Assembly: GCF_014699035.1 (NCBI RefSeq)
Contig: NZ_JACXAA010000013.1
Coordinates: 1 to 64,000 of the forward strand
Source of the DNA: Spirosoma validum
GTDB lineage: Bacteria; Bacteroidota; Bacteroidia; Cytophagales; Spirosomataceae
Length of the DNA stretch: 64,000 nucleotides
Direction: 5' to 3'
Shown: positions 62,774-64,000 of the stretch, one piece after another
Position numbering within the stretch: position 1 is the first letter of the stretch
Layout of the letters: each line of letters opens with the position of its first letter
Position numbers and translations under genes: made by a program
The notes under the pieces: model-generated
The model's input: only the letters and a program-made list of their open reading frames with translations
The model's database searches: none
What the model was told of the DNA's origin: nothing

Positions 62774-63940
62774 ATGAAACATCTTTACGCTTTAATCAGC
62801 CTGTTGTTTTTGATATTGGTGACTGCCTGTCGGCAGGAATTTCCTCAAATTAATCCGCCGGAAAAGTCGGTTGCATTAACGCTAACCGATGAATTTGACG
62901 CGTTCTGGACGGGCATGAACAACAGTTATGCGTTCTGGGATATCGACCCAACCGACTGGGACGCAGTGTACCGTACCTATAGACCGCTTTTTGCTAAATT
63001 GAAATCAGATGATGAAAGTAGCAGAAAGAAGGGCTATACGTACTATCAGGAAATGACGGCCAATCTGATCGACTCGCACTACACTCTGTACTTCAAAGAT
63101 CCTACCTTACCGGCAATTTCACCCTCTAATGCCAGAATACTAAAGAGGCCCAGCCTGCATCAGCCCATTCCGGTGGCGCACTATCAGAAAACCATCCCTG
63201 CCAACTACCTGAGCGCGGGCGCCGTAACCGGTGTGGATACATCTAAATCCTCCCCAGGACTTCTGGTCGCGGGTAAAATTAAAAACACGAATATTCTTTA
63301 TTTCCGCTTTCCGCAATTTGCCTTGTCAGACTGGTATGCTGATCCAACCAGTCCAGCCCAGGCGGTCGTTCAATACGTCTTCGACGAACTTCAGAACCCT
63401 GATCTGGATGGAATCATCCTGGATTTGCGGGGAAATGGTGGTGGAAACGCATCAGATCTGGACTTTCTTCTTGGGCGGTTAATCGATAAATCCTACGTGT
63501 TTGGTTCGCTCCGTGCAAAAGCCGGTATGGGGCGGTTAGATTATTTACCCTGGTTCGATTTTACGGTTCATGCCGTACCGGGTGCCCGCCCCTTTACGAA
63601 ACCGATTGTGGCGCTGGTCGATATGTTTTCAATAAGTATGGCGGAGATAACCCCCATGGCAATTAAAGCACTGCCAACGGGAAACGGAAAACTAGTTGGG
63701 GAACGTACCTGGGGAGGCACGGGACCTTTGACTCAAGAAAATGTTCGTTATAATGGCGGTGAATTTTCGACCAGTGTGCTTGCCAGAGTGTACACCTCCT
63801 CGTTAATGTTTCGCTATAAGGACGGGAAGATCTATGAGGGTATTGGCGTTCCTCCCGACGTTGAAGCCAGTTACAACGGAGTGGCCCTGAAAACGGGGAA
63901 AGATACGCAGCTCGAAACCGCCATTAGTCAGATCCGTTGA
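62774..63940 (+). CDS. lipoprotein S41-family peptidase
   Basis: 388 residues. Lipobox ILVTAC, N-terminal tricorn/CPP-like helical region (DEFDAFWTGMNNSYAFWDIDP), then the S41 core: GILYFRFPQF-like TNILYFRFPQFALSDW, GIILDLRGNGGGNASD, and the nucleophile serine region VALVDMFSISMAEITPMAIKALP, with GERTWGGTGPLT as the following loop. No PDZ domain is obvious. It probably cleaves C-terminal tails of envelope proteins. Confidence 0.87.
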   Translation: MKHLYALISLLFLILVTACRQEFPQINPPEKSVALTLTDEFDAFWTGMNNSYAFWDIDPTDWDAVYRTYRPLFAKLKSDDESSRKKGYTYYQEMTANLIDSHYTLYFKDPTLPAISPSNARILKRPSLHQPIPVAHYQKTIPANYLSAGAVTGVDTSKSSPGLLVAGKIKNTNILYFRFPQFALSDWYADPTSPAQAVVQYVFDELQNPDLDGIILDLRGNGGGNASDLDFLLGRLIDKSYVFGSLRAKAGMGRLDYLPWFDFTVHAVPGARPFTKPIVALVDMFSISMAEITPMAIKALPTGNGKLVGERTWGGTGPLTQENVRYNGGEFSTSVLARVYTSSLMFRYKDGKIYEGIGVPPDVEASYNGVALKTGKDTQLETAISQIR

Positions 63941-64000
63941 CCAATTCATCGCCAGCCTGCAAGCTACAGACGGTTAGCCGAAGATGGTCCAAAGCGGCCA
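63941..64000. other. window edge, non-coding
   Basis: Sixty bases after the protease stop, no feature seen. Confidence 0.4.

Overview
The window looks like a chromosomal segment of a Cytophagales-type Bacteroidota, probably close to Spirosoma (inference from protein families and style, not from a search). Supporting signs are promoters with a TAnnTTTG -7 box, a TPR/LuxR regulator with a signal peptide, DUF5916, DUF5700, DUF6544 and FtsX-type permeases with a prefix domain, many lipoproteins and small outer-membrane barrels, and few Shine-Dalgarno sites. No rRNA, tRNA or CRISPR array was seen.

Layout. (1) 0.6-25.6 kb is a coherent low-oxygen/stress island: a PAS histidine kinase and a receiver-CRP regulator; a CXXC-less thioredoxin-like protein; alcohol dehydrogenase; six universal stress proteins; a P-type cation ATPase; DedA, DUF1003 and DUF808 membrane proteins; an SDR; D-lactate dehydrogenase; acetate kinase and phosphoketolase. 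Together these would turn sugar phosphates into acetyl phosphate, ATP, acetate, ethanol and lactate when respiration stops. Several promoters here share a CRP/FNR-like dyad (TGA-N6-TCA) at one fixed distance from the -7 box, so the receiver-CRP protein may control them. (2) 25.8-34.9 kb holds secreted and metabolic singletons, tandem AraC regulators and a broken amidohydrolase. (3) 35-46.2 kb is a decaying accessory zone: dead IS110, IS5 and IS982 copies, a pentapeptide-repeat gene wrecked by two of them, Fic, a trimeric-head/S74 protein, a nonsense-mutated transglutaminase and a putative metalloprotease. (4) 46.6-57.6 kb holds a Gfo/Idh/MocA oxidoreductase, a PadR-ABC permease unit with a sigma-54-like promoter, a Xre-RES toxin-antitoxin pair, a frameshifted Cdd1-AraC fusion, and ohr-ohrR. 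(5) 57.7-64 kb holds an IS3 remnant, a LuxR regulator, lipoproteins, a lipase, barrels and an S41 protease.

The most unusual observation is a family of exactly 16-bp GC-rich inserts built as stem(4)-NNCG-stem(4)-NGCG. Eight copies interrupt four coding sequences (an IS110, an IS5 and an IS982 transposase and a small phosphoribosylpyrophosphate-synthetase-like gene). Deleting exactly 16 bp per copy restores the family reading frame. One copy is nested inside another, which argues for real insertion events. A second, unrelated family of at least 13 intergenic repeats (GTCTCA...GGAGCGTTTT...TGAGAC) all lie in the same orientation. In addition, four genes carry single in-frame stops in otherwise intact frames.
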